From assembly GCA_033725935.1 (NCBI GenBank), contig MU867100.1, positions 248,001 through 312,000 on the forward strand: a stretch of DNA of 64,000 nucleotides, in the 5' to 3' direction. Origin of the DNA: Cladorrhinum sp. PSN259. Its lineage: Eukaryota > Ascomycota > Sordariomycetes > Sordariales > Podosporaceae. The translations under genes and the position numbers were made by a program. The notes under the pieces are model-generated. The model did not search any database. It saw nothing but the letters and a program-made list of their open reading frames with translations, and was not told the origin of the DNA. Of the stretch, positions 1 to 11,930 are shown in pieces (positions within the stretch are counted from its first letter, which is position 1; every line of letters starts with the position of its first letter).

Positions 1-2
1 CC

Positions 3-1525
3 GATGTCACCTCAACGGCTGGAAAGCTTACACGTGATAGCTTTGGTTTCCACAAGCTCATTATCCTTGCTACTAAACGCGGAATGGTGTATGGGCTGGA
101 TGCTGGCAATTTCGGCACAGCTGTGTGGAATCGAAGAGTGTTCCAGATCCCCAAGGGCGGCAAGTGGGACGTCAAGGGTATTCAGGTGCAAGAGTCCTCT
201 GGTCAAACCACCATTCTTGGCGCCAATGACGATTTCGTTGTGGTAAAAACCGACACGGGCGACATTCTTGAATCAAAGGCTCCCGGTGGCGAGGCGACAA
301 CCCAGACCACGGTTGTTGTTGATACCGCCTCTGGCCAGCATCTTCTTCGTGTTGGTCCAAACGGCCATATTGGTGAACTTCTGGCGGAAAAGGCACCCAA
401 GCAAACCGTTGTTACTCGTGTTTCCGATGAAGAGCTCAAAGGAGTAGTCTTTGTTGCTAGTGGCTCAAACGCTTTCGAGTCCACCTCATGGACCTTTACC
501 TTGCCCAATGGCCAAAAAATTGCCAGCATTGCCACAAGGCCCTCCCACGACGCAGTAGCGTCTATTGGCCGTGTTCTTGGTGACCGGACTGTCAAGTACA
601 AGTACCTGAACCCAAACACCATCGTGGTCGCCGCTATCAATGAGAGTTCCCGGACACTCACCGTCTATCTCCTCGATACTGTCTCTGGCCAGATTTTGTC
701 GTCCACTAAATATAATGGGGTTGATCCTCTCAAATCTATCGAGTGTGCCATGGCCGAGAATTGGTTTGTTTGCTCGTTCTTTGGTCAGTATTCAGTCCGA
801 GACAATGCAGCTCAGACTCTCAGGGGCTACCAGATCGTGGTGTCGGACCTCTACGAAAGCGAGGAGCCCAATAACCGCGGTCCACTTGGGGATGCTGACA
901 CGTTCTCGCCCCTTGGCCCCATTGATGAGCCTACAGGCACTTCTCTGCCCTCTGTGGTGTCTCAGTCATACATCCTCGGCGCACCCATCTCGGCCCTCGA
1001 GGTCTCTCAGACCAGGCAGGGCATTACCTCCCGCCAGCTGCTCGCTTACCTTCCTGACTCTCATGGCATCGCCGGCATTCCTCGCATGATTCTCGAGCCA
1101 CGCCGACCTGTTGGCCGTGATCCTACACCTGCTGAGGCTGAGGAGGGCTTGTTCAAGTACAACCCCGCAATTGAGATTGACCCCAAGAGCGTCATCACCC
1201 ACGAACGGGACGTTCTCGGCATCGAAAAGATAATCACGGCGCCTGCTGTGGTGGAGAGCACGAGTCTGGTGTTCGCATACGGGGTGGATATCTTTGGGAC
1301 GAGGGTGACGCCTAGTTTCTTGTTTGATATCCTTGGCAAGGGTTTCAACAAGACATCGCTGTTGGGGACTGTACTTGCTTGTCTGGCGGGTGTGTTGATG
1401 TTGGCTCCTATGGTAAGTTTGCTTTCCTGTTTGCTTCACCTTATAGTTTGCACTTTGTGACTAACATTGATATCTTTCAGGTCCGGAGCAAACAAATAAA
1501 CTTGAGGTGGAAAGCGTCAATGTAA
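3..1525 (+). CDS. EMC1: ER membrane protein complex subunit 1 (EMC1), C-terminal part, 5' truncated
   Basis: This is the C-terminal portion of EMC1, the large ER-lumenal beta-propeller subunit of the ER membrane complex that inserts transmembrane segments into the ER membrane. The frame is open from the window edge, so the ATG at 84 is internal. Visible are WD/PQQ-like strands and then the conserved DUF1620 region, including LGAPISALEVSQTRQGITSR and the PRRPVGRDPT stretch. A single hydrophobic anchor (LLGTVLACLAGVLMLAPM) lies near the end. An intron at 1413-1480 (GTAAGT donor, CTAAC branch, TTTCAG acceptor) splits the last codons. Exon 2 (1481-1525) adds a short basic cytosolic tail ending KASM. 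Without splicing, the frame would run into an unrelated hydrophobic tail ending at 1460. Identification is from recognised family sequence. Confidence 0.9.
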
Positions 1526-2599
1526 ATCAGTTGGCGAATGTGTACTTGTATATTCATAGATACTCGCAAGCAAGGAAAATCATGGGTTTGATCGCAATGA
1601 ACTCGATTGTTCAAGGCTGTGTGTGGGGTATAGTGAAGCTTAACGTGTGACAAACAGGACGTTTAAAAGCACTAAACGCAGGATGTAAATTGCTGATGCA
1701 GGCACTGTTTGATTTCGCGTTGCGGGAGACTTGAGATAAAGCTCATGAATTCAACGATTCTTGCTTCTGAATCCCGGTGGTAACATCTACTAAGGTTTGG
1801 ACTAGGGATGAAGTGGTCCTGTTGCAACAGTCTATAGTCCAGTTGAAACAAGGTTGTTGGCACCTGGCTTGCTTGTAAGGTCTATCTCCAGCTGTTACGT
1901 TAAAACGAGAGCCCGATTCGTAGTCGCCTGTCACCTAGGTATTAAGACCAGTCCAACTCTCGTCTTCACCGCCAATCTAGGTAGGCACCTCACAACCCGG
2001 AACTTTAAGGTCCTACCCGACCTTCCCTGTTTGCTTATGGGCCTTGTACTGACTTCAACTGGAAGGTGCCTTCCGGCAGCCCATTCCAATACATCAGTCC
2101 GAGTGGCCACGCTCACGGTCCCGTCACGGTCCCGTCACAGTCAAGCCTGCGGACACTTGGAAGGGGTCTAGGAAGGGACGACCTGAGCTCCCAGCTGTCG
2201 GGTATTCAAACAAGCAGGTAGGATACGCTCTTTCCATTCAACAGGTGGATTCCGGGTCCCATGATCTCAACAGAAAGTCCCAGGGCGACCTGGTGTTCTT
2301 TTTTAACTCTTTTTCCGCACTGCCCTGCTTCCCCTTCCGAGTCGTTTCACTTGCCCTCATCTACTAGCTATCACTAAACGGCAGAAGTGGTAGCCCTCTT
2401 TACTTTATGCAACGTTCACCAACGTTGTTAGAGGCATTCCTCTTCTTCTCAACAAGGAAACGCCTCCGGCCACTACTGTAAGGCCTACTTCAAAGGTGCG
2501 TCTCTATGGCATACAGTGTCCACCTCCAAATTCCAACCAAAACTAACGTCTTAAAGCTTTCCTTCGGAGCCCTGCGTGTGACACGATATATCCTCTAGA
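1526..2599. other. Intergenic: EMC1 3' flank and helicase promoter
   Basis: No supportable gene. Short open frames here lack coding character. An 11-bp unit (TCACGGTCCCG) is repeated 2.5 times at 2113-2140. The last 200 bases before the helicase ATG are pyrimidine-rich, as in fungal promoters and leaders. Confidence 0.6.
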
Positions 2600-5188
2600 A
2601 TGTCAGCCATGGCTTCTCTTGTGGCAAGACGCCCCGCGCCGCAAAATTCTGGCCGTCTCATGACATTCCCGAATTTCGAGTCTTTCATTGAACGTCATGA
2701 GGCTGCAACCATAGCAGAGTTTGATGCAGAAGCTCAGAGAATTGAGGACTTCAACAATGAACGCTGGAAGTTCAAGGCCGCCGTCTTGACAGCACCGTCT
2801 GAAACACAGCCCTACCAGAGCCACGTGCTCCGAGTCGATCTCAGCCAGATTGGCATCCGGGTGTTTGAAAAAGGCGAGTTGCGATTCGTCGACGGCAATC
2901 GAACATCCGGCTGGTGTAGCTTTCGGCGAGGGGAGGACGTCATTCCTCTCGACAACTCGTGGAACAAATGCACAGAGTTACTCGTCTACGTGCCACCGGC
3001 CGACGCTGCACGGTTCAGAGATACTTTGAGACCCCTTCTGAGAGATAACACCATCAAAGCGGACCAATTACGAAACGACGGGAGAATCAAATGGGTTGAG
3101 GTTCAGCTTCAACTCCAGGCTTCCGAGGTAACTGTCAACACAGAGCGCAGAGCTCTCCGATGGCTTGTCAACGGGATCGCAGGCGAAGCAGGGAGCAGTG
3201 TTTTCTCCTACTTGATGGAGTTCAAGAACCCTAAGCGGCATGTCAATTTTTGCGACCTTTATCCTCAAGTCGCGAATCTCGATTTGATTCCGGACAGCAA
3301 TGTCCGACTCAAGATGCAAGACACCATTGATCGCTTTGATGAGGACCAGAGAAAGGCATACCATTCATTAGATCGTCTCCCCGAAGGAGTAGCTTTCATT
3401 CCTGGAGGTCCAGGCGCGGGAAAAACAAGGTATGTTGATATGTTCACACTTTATTTGCACCTTGCCACGAGGCCGAGGGAATACATCCCTTGAAGAATGC
3501 AGGAGAACCAGCCTATTTGCATTCTTCTTCGTGCATTTTTGACTGTGTTTAAAACTCATTGGCTTCTTTTAATCTTTTACCCCTACTACATATATGCTTG
3601 CTGACAGTTCTCCTAGATGGGCTTTGACCGTGGCCCTTCTTGCTCAGGCAGGTGTTAACCCCTGTAAAGTCCTTTACCTAGTTGACATCAACAGCGCCGT
3701 GGACGACTCCGCAGATCGAATGCAAGCAATCTACGAAAACGTCGGCATCAAGAAAACAGTCATGCGCTTGCCGTCTTGGGGCGGAGTGGATAAAGAGTTT
3801 CTCGAGGATGGTGGGAGCGGTGGGGGCATTCCGCGAGGTCTGATGAACGCCGATTTTACTGAGGGCTTCTTGCACGCAGAGAGCTCTGGCAGGGATGAGG
3901 GCAAAGCTCCTACACTCCATCGGAGGTAAGCACTCTTTCTCACAATGTTAAGGCCGTGGTCCATGAAATGAATCCTAACGATGATCTTGGCAGGGCCTGG
4001 GAGCTCTACCAGTCCCAAGAATACGTATCCAGCCAGGGAGCTCAGTATAACAACATCCAAGGGGCACTATGGAAGATCCAGGCCAAAGGTGGCCACCAGA
4101 AGAACTACCAGGTCGACGTTGAAGTCCTACGAAAAACCTTGATACCACTTTACTTCACCGCGATCCGTGATACGGATTTTATCGCCACCACCCCCATTGC
4201 TGCACGGCTGATAACGAAGATATTTCGGCCAGACATTGTCATCTTTGATGAGTGCGGGCACGCGAGAGAACTGACGACAGTGACATCGTTGGCTTTCTTT
4301 CGTCCCAAGGCTTTTTTCTTCGTAGGCGATCACCGCCAGACTGAGCCCTACACTGAAGAGACAGGGCACAGGTATGAGGCGCAGCTCAAAATCTCGACGA
4401 TGGAGCGTGCAGATGCCAATGGCGCTGCTCCAAATCAATTATTAGTCAACCATCGTGCACATGGTGGCCTTGAACGCTTGGCCTCTGGCCTTTTCTACAA
4501 GGGCCGAATGCGTTCTGATAAAGTGGGCAGAAACGATTTGTTGTTTCCCCGCAGCGTGGTCTACTTACAGAAATGGCTTCAGTCTATACCTGATACTGTG
4601 ATTGATCAGAAGACCAGTGTGTCTGGCAAACTCGAACCTGGTGGAGTACCTCGCCTCATAATTGATCACTGGGGCAACTCTTACAGGCAGGCAAGGGATG
4701 GAACGTCTTCCTGGAGCGAGACGCATCTTGAATTTGTCATGGAGAAAGTAATGGCACTTCTTCAAGATCAGAACTTCAAGCAACTTGACGGGAACAAACC
4801 GGGTACGATCATGATAATCTCGCCCTACAAAGCGGCCATGACAAAGTACTTGCAAGCTATCCAGTCAAGGGGGTTAAAGAAGCGCCGGAAGGATCGGGTG
4901 ATGGTCAGAACCGTTGATACAGCACAGGGACAAGAAGCAGATGTGGTGTTTCTGGATCTGGTCAAAGACCACGGCACTGTTCACACAGATAATGCAAAGC
5001 GGCTGTGTGTATCGCTGACCCGGGCCAGGCAAGCTGAGATTATCATGATGTGCTCCGATATGGTATCTACTCAAAGAGGAGGTGTCAATTTCAACACTGG
5101 TAGGATTTGGAGACTGTGCCAGACTGGCGAGGCGGGAGCCATCCTCCACATTCGCCCCCGGCAGGCTAATTATACAACTGCTAACTGA
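2600..5188 (+). CDS. Superfamily 1 (UPF1-like, AAA_11/AAA_12) helicase, fungal-type
   Basis: Three exons: 2600-3429, 3608-3925 and 3994-5188, encoding 780 aa. The introns (178 bp with GTATGT, 68 bp with GTAAGC and a CTAAC branch) keep phase exactly. The first splice restores Walker A as GGPGAGKTSS (residues 269-278), preceded by a Q-motif-like FDEDQRKAY. Motif II is IVIFDECGHARE (D468, E469), motif III is FFFVGDHRQTEPY, followed by NHRAHGGLERL, then TVDTAQGQEADVVFLDLV and SLTRAR (residues 723-728). These are the SF1 helicase motifs in order. The roughly 260-residue N-terminal region has no recognised domain. Motif II reads DECGH rather than the DEA(A/S)Q usual for Upf1-like enzymes. Many fungi carry such orphan SF1 helicases; the substrate (RNA or DNA) and role are unknown. 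Confidence 0.85.
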
Positions 5189-8100
5189 ATGGAGAAGGGC
5201 CAGAATTGAGGGAGTGGCAAATCCTGGAGGATCTGAAGAATTAGACTTTAATATGTAGCTAAGATTCATCAACCTTGTCACGTAATATATCACCGCGAAC
5301 GCGCCCACTTATGTGTGCATGAAATGATCGAGGGATATATGATGAGTACTCTGTGAAATATGCTTAGGAGAAATGCATGCCCTCATGGCTCCTTTTCAGC
5401 CATGTGTGACATTGTTTGTCATGTACTCGCTCTTGTGGTCGTGTACCCGCTCTTATGGTTTATAGCTCATCTCCTGGTTTATCGCCAGTATTACAATTAG
5501 TTATGGAGCTCCGATCTTCTTCTTTTTCCTTGTTCTTTTTTCGTTTATGGTGGCTCCAAGCCACAGAAACCTTTGTGTTCGTTCAAGATCAAATTTCTCA
5601 CCTCAAACTATGCTTCGAGGCTTCTCTTTCAACAGCGTCTCATCGCCTTACTATTATTAGGATATATTGTTAGCTCGATGATCATCACGTACCTCGTAGA
5701 GCCCAGGGTTTCTGTGTATGGAACTTCCAAAGAGAGACGTGGTATGCACCAATCGCAGCCAAAAAAAAGTCTTGCTGGCCAAAAAGGCAGAAGAGTATTA
5801 TGAACGAAATTCCCCCATGGCTGCGATGAAAACCATTCATTTCTACAGGACAGCAGACATTCTGCTCCTCTCGCAGGGTCGATCAATTTTCCAACTCGGT
5901 ACGGTAGGCCTCTCGAAATCCGGGCCAACGATTCCTGCAACGCCCATCGCTACGAGACAAGTAGTTTCCAGAGCCTTCTAACCCTAGCTTGTTCCCTCAA
6001 ACTGGAGGCGAGCAATGGCCTTTGACAAGCCCTTTAAGTATACCCAGTCCTAATATCATTTTCCAGATACGCAGATGGTAATCACCTGGGCAGTCGGTGC
6101 CTTCTTTGTATCTGCTTGATATACCGTACGGCAACAATCTGTTCCCAGGTGGCAAGCTTTACTCAAGTTCCTGAATCATGACCGAACTGTACAGATGGAC
6201 GCGTGAGATTCGTTTGCTACCTTGCCTGTCGGATTCACGTGGAAGAGGTGGAAGCTACTTCTGCTCGGGAGAGAGCTTCACTCGGGTGTGGGGAACTCGT
6301 CTGTATCCTGGCATGAATTTGCCTCTTCATCGCAGCAGAACATGCCAATCACTTGTGTTGATTCGAGTCATCCACATAAACTGCAGAGGGACGAGCGAAC
6401 CTGCATCTGACTAGCAATAAGACTCTGGATATGGGTTAAAGCATTGTGGATCGGGTGTGGGAAGGGTGGCGGGCAAGTCAACACTTTAATTAGCGGATGT
6501 TTATTACATCAGTTAGTTTATAGACCCCATCGGCGTTTTATCAAGCGTTCGAGGAGGGACTTTAACTGCGTTGCATACGCAATCTTCGAGGACTATTTTG
6601 GAAACTCGCATTTTGAGGCCGTCGGCCTGGGGATCTTGCCATGCCCTCCCTCTTGACAGCCAGCAAGTATGCCAGTGGTGGGCAACAACTGACAAAAGAT
6701 ACCGAGGAGTCAATCGCGGCTTGTTCATCAATCCCTGCCTCACAGTGCGCGAGGCCTGAGAGGCCGGTGAAGACGAACATGGAAGAGAAAAGAGAAAAGA
6801 GAAGAAAGAAAGGGGGGGGGGTTATACTTGGGCCTAGATCACGGGATCTCGCATTTCTGTCCATCAGGGAAGGTACAAAGGCACGATATTCCGCACATTC
6901 AAGTTATGGAAGGTTCGCGGGTCTGTTATCCTACAAGTCTTGCCGAATTAGCTCCCGCGTCTTGGTTGCTTCTGTATCAAGTTGACTCAACGAGAATGAA
7001 GGAGTCGCCAGCCTGGAAGGTACCAAAACACACTACCACACAACTACCGTACGTACGGCCCCAGGTTGGCACAAGTGCAACCTGCTTCACTTCAGGAACT
7101 GCTTGTTGGTGCTTCCAGGTTCCTTCCTGCCAGCAACGTCACACCAGTCGTCACCCGTGTGGCCCCGAGGATCTTTCTGTACAACAGCACTCGAAGCGTT
7201 AATGGATTTGACGACACTTCCAGGTTGCTTAGCACACCCCTGCCACTGAGCTGTAGATCAAGATCTCGAGACCCTGAACCAAATTGAAGGCAGCAGTTGC
7301 GAATTACAGCCCAGACTCTTGTCGCTTTAATTCAAACATGATGATAGTTATCTGTGTTCGTTCCATGATCCAGAATGGTCTGTTTCGGCCAAATTGAATT
7401 TGAAACCTCGGTAAGTTGGACAACTGTTGTGGTCATTGGGAAGCAGGGACCATGGTGACCTGGGATTTTTGGGGACGTTCGGGTGGTGGACCGGTGGATT
7501 CAATTTAAGACATTCATGACGATTTTCCATGTTCTGGGGACACCCTTGGCATGTGCTTGGCAGTGCATGCCAGCTTGGCAGATCTCAAGGGTCCCATCTG
7601 TTTCATGTTTCAGGGTTCCCACACACCCACACCAAAGCCAATCAAAGAATGTGGGCTGCCCAGAGGGGTGGGATCGCCACAATGATTGCCGGAAATGGCA
7701 CCCAAGTTGGCGGCACCGACGGTTGTCTTGGCCTTTTCTATTTGGCGACAGCCTCCACATCTTCAAACTTTACTGGATATAATTTACTTCAAAAGACGAC
7801 AAGTTTGGAGGCGTAAGGAATTCGAAAGACTGGCCGTATCCAATTGCTTTCGGCTGATATAGTATCGCGCGTTCATGGGGGGCACCATGCATTGCTTGCC
7901 ACACCGACAATAGAAACACACGATTGTCAGTCGGCAGTGCTCCCGCACAGCCAAGGTGACACTGCACCAAGTTGTAGACAACGAATCTGTGTGAGTGTAC
8001 TTGAGGCCAACTTGGTCTGTCTTTCTTCGACTCGCTTCTGGACCTGGACCCGGGGGCTGGGTCAATTCGTATGGGTGTCGGGTCCCCGGATGCACCGGCT

Positions 8101-9021
8101 GCCTTGGGTGTTCTTTGATTCCCACGACTGGGCTTGGTTCTACCTGGCCCCCGCTCATCAGATGAAAAGGACCAAACTGGAACGTCAGGCCAGGAAAAAC
8201 AAAGTCTGCCAGCTTACGACTCATCCCATATTGAGATTCTACAACCCCAACAGTTTAATCATCATCGACCGTTCGCATAATTCCCGTGTAGGGTCCGACC
8301 CAGCAAGTCGGTTTTAAAGCTCCACCCTGCACTGACCCGTCATCCGTCAACTTAAGGGCAGCCGTCCTGGCTGTCCGCTGTCTGCCGGTCTCAAGCCCTC
8401 AGGCCGCGGGTTTTCTGTGGGCGGGAAGGAGCTCTGAAACCCGCCAGGAATCCATTCTAGTGACGAGCGGCAGATCTGTCGAGAAAATCCGGTTGCGACC
8501 TCTTTCTTGGCGAAGATCTCGTCTTTTCTGGAACGGCTCATACAGAAAGGTATGATCAACCGTCAATAGGCCCCACGCATTTAAATCACCCCCGCCCATG
8601 AATGCCAGCGGCCACGCCAGCAGTGCTGCGATTAGCGACCTTCAACTCCATCCCCCTGTCAATCTTTCAAAGACAATAAGGGGCTTCCTGAACTCCCCAG
8701 CCAAGCTTTCCAGGTTATCAACACCTTGCTCAAAAACCTACTTTCCTACTTTTTCCTATCTTCTCCTGTCTCTTGTTGGCTTAAAAAAAAACTCGCCCAA
8801 TTCCCATTGTCTTCCCTATTATACCCTTTTTTTTTTAATCAACGCCCAATGGTCTGAATTTGGCCCCTGGTATGTTTTCTGGCGCCAACGGCGCAGGATC
8901 GAGCACCCTGCGTGCGCAATTCTTCTGCCACCCCTAAAAAAGTGTTGATGTCATCCCCAATGCTAGCATGAAAAGCTGACATTTTTCATGACGCAGTGCT
9001 TGGACTGGCCTCTTTGGTACA
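5189..9021. other. 3.8-kb gene-free interval
   Basis: No gene could be supported on either strand. The longest frames (about 146-157 codons near 7.8-8.3 kb, overlapping on opposite strands) show no domains, signal sequence or splice structure. A 20-bp imperfect tandem pair (TGTACYCGCTCTTRTGG core) lies near 5420-5460, a 9-G run near 6812-6820, and a small palindrome CCGTACGTACGG near 7048. The last 300 bases are pyrimidine-rich, as expected upstream of the glycosyltransferase gene. Confidence 0.5.
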
Positions 9022-10222
9022 ATGCTCACCTTTCGCCGCGCCCTCGTGGCAGCGGCATTCTTCATCACCTTGATCTTTCTCACGACCCGATCCACAGCAC
9101 CGGCCGCATCATCAGCGGCAGTCGAATTTCCAAAAGTCAAGCCTGGGGCTGACACGGCGAAACAAGAATCCCAAACCACAGCCTCCTCCGAAAAGAAGCC
9201 TTCCGATAGCCATGCAGTGCAAACTGGCGGAAATCGCGGAGGGTCATCGCGTCAAAAGCAAATTCCCATGAAGGACATGTCCAAGATGACGCTGTACGAG
9301 AAGCTCGCATACCAATTCCCGTACGACGTTGAGACCAAGTTTCCCGCATACATATGGCAGACATGGAAGTGGACACCGGCGCATGGCGAATTCGAATTCC
9401 GTGAGCAGGAGGCTACATGGACAGAGCAACACCCCGGTTTTACACATGAGGTCATCACAGATCAGGTTGCAGTGCATCTTTTGCGGCTGCTATATGCATC
9501 TGTACCTGAGGTGCTCGAGGCGTATGAGGCTTTGCCTCTTCCTGTCCTTAAAGCAGATTTCTTCCGATACCTCATTCTGCTGGCAAGAGGAGGCATTTAC
9601 TCGGACATTGATACATATGCTATTCGCAGCGCTCTCGAGTGGATACCAGATTCAGTCCCCCACAGCCAGGTTGGCCTAGTCATTGGTATTGAGGCGGATC
9701 CCGATCGGCCAGACTGGAAGGACTGGTATAGTCGAAGGATACAGTTCTGCCAGTGGACTATACAGAGCAAGCCCGGGCATCCTGTACTCCGAGAGGTGGT
9801 GTCCCGCATCACTAAAGAAACTCTGGAGCTCAAGCGAGCTGGTTCCATCAAGAACCTCATTGACAAGAATGTAATCGAGTTTACTGGCCCTGCACTCTGG
9901 ACGGATATTATTTTCGAATACTTCAACGATGAGCGGTATTTTGACATGTCACATTCTGCCGGGGCCATCGATTGGAAGAACTTTACCGGCATGGAGACGC
10001 CCAGGAGGGTCGGTGATACGATCGTCCTTCCCATCACAAGCTTCTCGCCGGGCGTGCAGCAGATGGGGGCCAAGGACTATGATGATCCTATGGCGTTTGT
10101 GAAGCATGATTTCGAGGGTATGATTGTAAAGTCTAACTGCTTGTTTAAGCTGGATACTGACATCAAGACACCTAGGTACCTGGAAACCCGAAAGCGAGCG
10201 TCACATAGGCGAGCAACAATGA
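9022..10222 (+). CDS. Och1-like glycosyltransferase (DXD sugar-binding, alpha-1,6-mannosyltransferase type)
   Basis: Two exons, 9022-10117 and 10176-10222, 380 aa. It is a type II Golgi membrane protein: short cytosolic MLTFRR, a signal anchor at about residues 7-22, a Ser/Ala/Lys-rich stem, then the Gly_transf_sug domain. Motifs include IWQTWK, a KADFFRYLILLARGGIYSDID block with the metal-binding DxD at D195/D197, and FTGPALWTD. The family adds the first alpha-1,6-mannose to N-glycan outer chains (Och1) or similar mannan branches. The continuous frame runs to 10302, but the GTATGA...CTAG intron (58 bp, with a CTAAC) gives a better end: the exon junction yields HDFEGTWKPE and stops at 10220-10222, matching how fungal Och1 proteins finish. 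Donor substrate is inferred from family. Confidence 0.85.
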
Positions 10223-10763
10223 TGACATCCTCCGATTCTGACGTAAATAAATACAACATACGACCTTCATTTTCTTGGCGACATCGAACATATTCTTTTT
10301 AATCTACATTACTGCATGGCTCGGCGTTCAGTGTGCGCACCGCATACCCTAGGGATTGTTTACGAGGCTCTCGGCACAACATACGGGTGGGATAGAGTTT
10401 ACACGAAAAATTTCCGGCAGGGCAAAAAGATCACAGCATACCGACGACCCCGGTGTGTGGCTGTACATAGAGGCGTGAAACGGGAGCTGGACAACCCCTA
10501 ATAAAACCAGCTCTCAACATATTTTTCAAAATGGGAGAGGATGGCATAACGGCCGGATGGGCAGGCCGATTCTGCGATGACTGAAACTTGGGTTGGCAAG
10601 CTGCTTAAGTCGGCCTGATGGGTGAGACGTTTTAGGCCCTGTCTAAAAGGGAGAAGCTTTCTAAAGAGCAGGGAGTGGAAATACACCTAATTCTTGACAA
10701 TAACAGTCCAAAGTGCTGTGCTTCATACTAACCTAGCTCCGAAGGCGAGCGTAGTCAATTCTC
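10223..10763. other. Intergenic between convergent glycosyltransferase and AIG2-like genes
   Basis: Only the 3' flanks of the two convergent genes. No open frame with coding character or recognisable RNA gene was seen. Confidence 0.5.
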
Positions 10764-11361
10764 TTATTGAACCTGACTTGCCTCCCATTCTTGTCGCCAT
10801 TCAACGCACATTGCCAAATATTCCTCCATACCATCAGGACCTATTGAATCAGGCGTCCACGTGGCTGCTAGTGCTGGGGGCTCTGCCGGCCAAACATAGG
10901 CGAGTGCTGTAGACCCATTGGCGAGGAGGACGCTCTCGAGGGTGTATTTGGGATTCTCGAAGGCGTCAAGTAAGGCCCATTCGCGTTCTGTAAGGTCATG
11001 ATAAAGCCGTCCTGGCGCGCCGGGGGCGCCACTGGACTGGTCGGGAACGAGTCCTGGATAACTTTGGTTCATACATCCTCTCAGCTGGTCCAAATTCATC
11101 AAACATGTGGTGCGGTTAATTTTCATACGGTAAATCCGGAAGACCTGCGGCTCGCCATCCCGGCGCTGTAATCTGTTCTGAAGGCGGTACACGGTCTAGC
11201 AGCGCATGCATCACAGCATCAATGGTGAGGCTTCCATATGCGAAGAGGCCAAGGGAGGTGGACGGCTTCAACCGGCACAGACGAAGATTGATGGTGTCGC
11301 TGACTCCCCCGCTTGTCGACCCCGCATCCAGGTTCGTGAGGCTGTCCAAAGATGCTGACAT
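10764..11361 (-). CDS. AIG2-like / gamma-glutamylcyclotransferase-fold protein
   Basis: Two exons on the minus strand, 11361-11129 and 11061-10764, 176 aa. The AIG2-like fold is recognised from the substrate-loop motif FAYGSL (residues 40-45), the PYPGLVPD strand that appears only after splicing, GRLYHDLTEREWALLDAFE, and the YTLESV strand. E113 in DAFEN is at the position of the family's catalytic acid. The intron (67 bp) uses GTATGA and a less common AAG acceptor. It joins LPDLP to YPGLV in phase, as in other fungal members. The family includes gamma-glutamylcyclotransferases and gamma-glutamylamine cyclotransferases; the fungal AIG2-like group is largely uncharacterised. It faces away from the acyl-CoA synthetase gene, sharing a divergent promoter region. 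Confidence 0.8.
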
Positions 11362-11930
11362 TGTTAGGCGGGTTAGCGAGTTGCACGGTGAAATTCAAGA
11401 CATGCGGTGGAGAAAACGGATGGTCGAGCAGGAGTTTTGTAGGGAAGTGAATTGACGCTGGGTGGCTCGGGTGGGCATCTCTCTATCCTTTGGCACAATC
11501 GTCTGATCTTCCACTGACTGCCAACACAGGACCCCTATCGTGAACCACCCACCACCTAGGCAGCACATTGGCTGACGCTGGCCAAGCTTCCAGGTGTGGA
11601 AACGCCACCATCTTAGCGCAAGCTAACCCCGCATTCCCCAGATTCTCCAAACACGCTGTCAGGGGTGCGTCGGTTGTCGTGTTCGGTTGTCTTGTTCCCC
11701 CAAATTACACGTGTATTCAGCGGTGATGTTGACCCTTTGTCCTCTACAAATCTGGCCATGTCTTATTACACCCCTCCACCTTCAGGCTAGCCGACCTTCC
11801 TTAAGGAAACCTAGCGGGGACTAGAGGTGGTACTGGCGAAAACGTCACACACGCATATAAACCCCCCTGGTCCCCAACGGTTTCTTCCTCGGTAGAATGC
11901 ACCTGATAGTATCCTGATCCTCACAGCATC
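11362..11930. promoter_or_regulatory. Divergent promoter between AIG2-like and acyl-CoA synthetase genes
   Basis: A 569-bp non-coding interval between two start codons. A TATA-like ATATAAA sits at about 11854-11861, roughly 75 bp before the plus-strand ATG at 11931, in the right place to serve the acyl-CoA synthetase gene. No other motif was assigned. Confidence 0.5.

Noticed and set aside
7784..8317. Overlapping frames of 146 codons (minus) and 157 codons (plus)
   Set aside because: They overlap each other on opposite strands, have no domain, signal or splice support, and lie in a gene-free interval.
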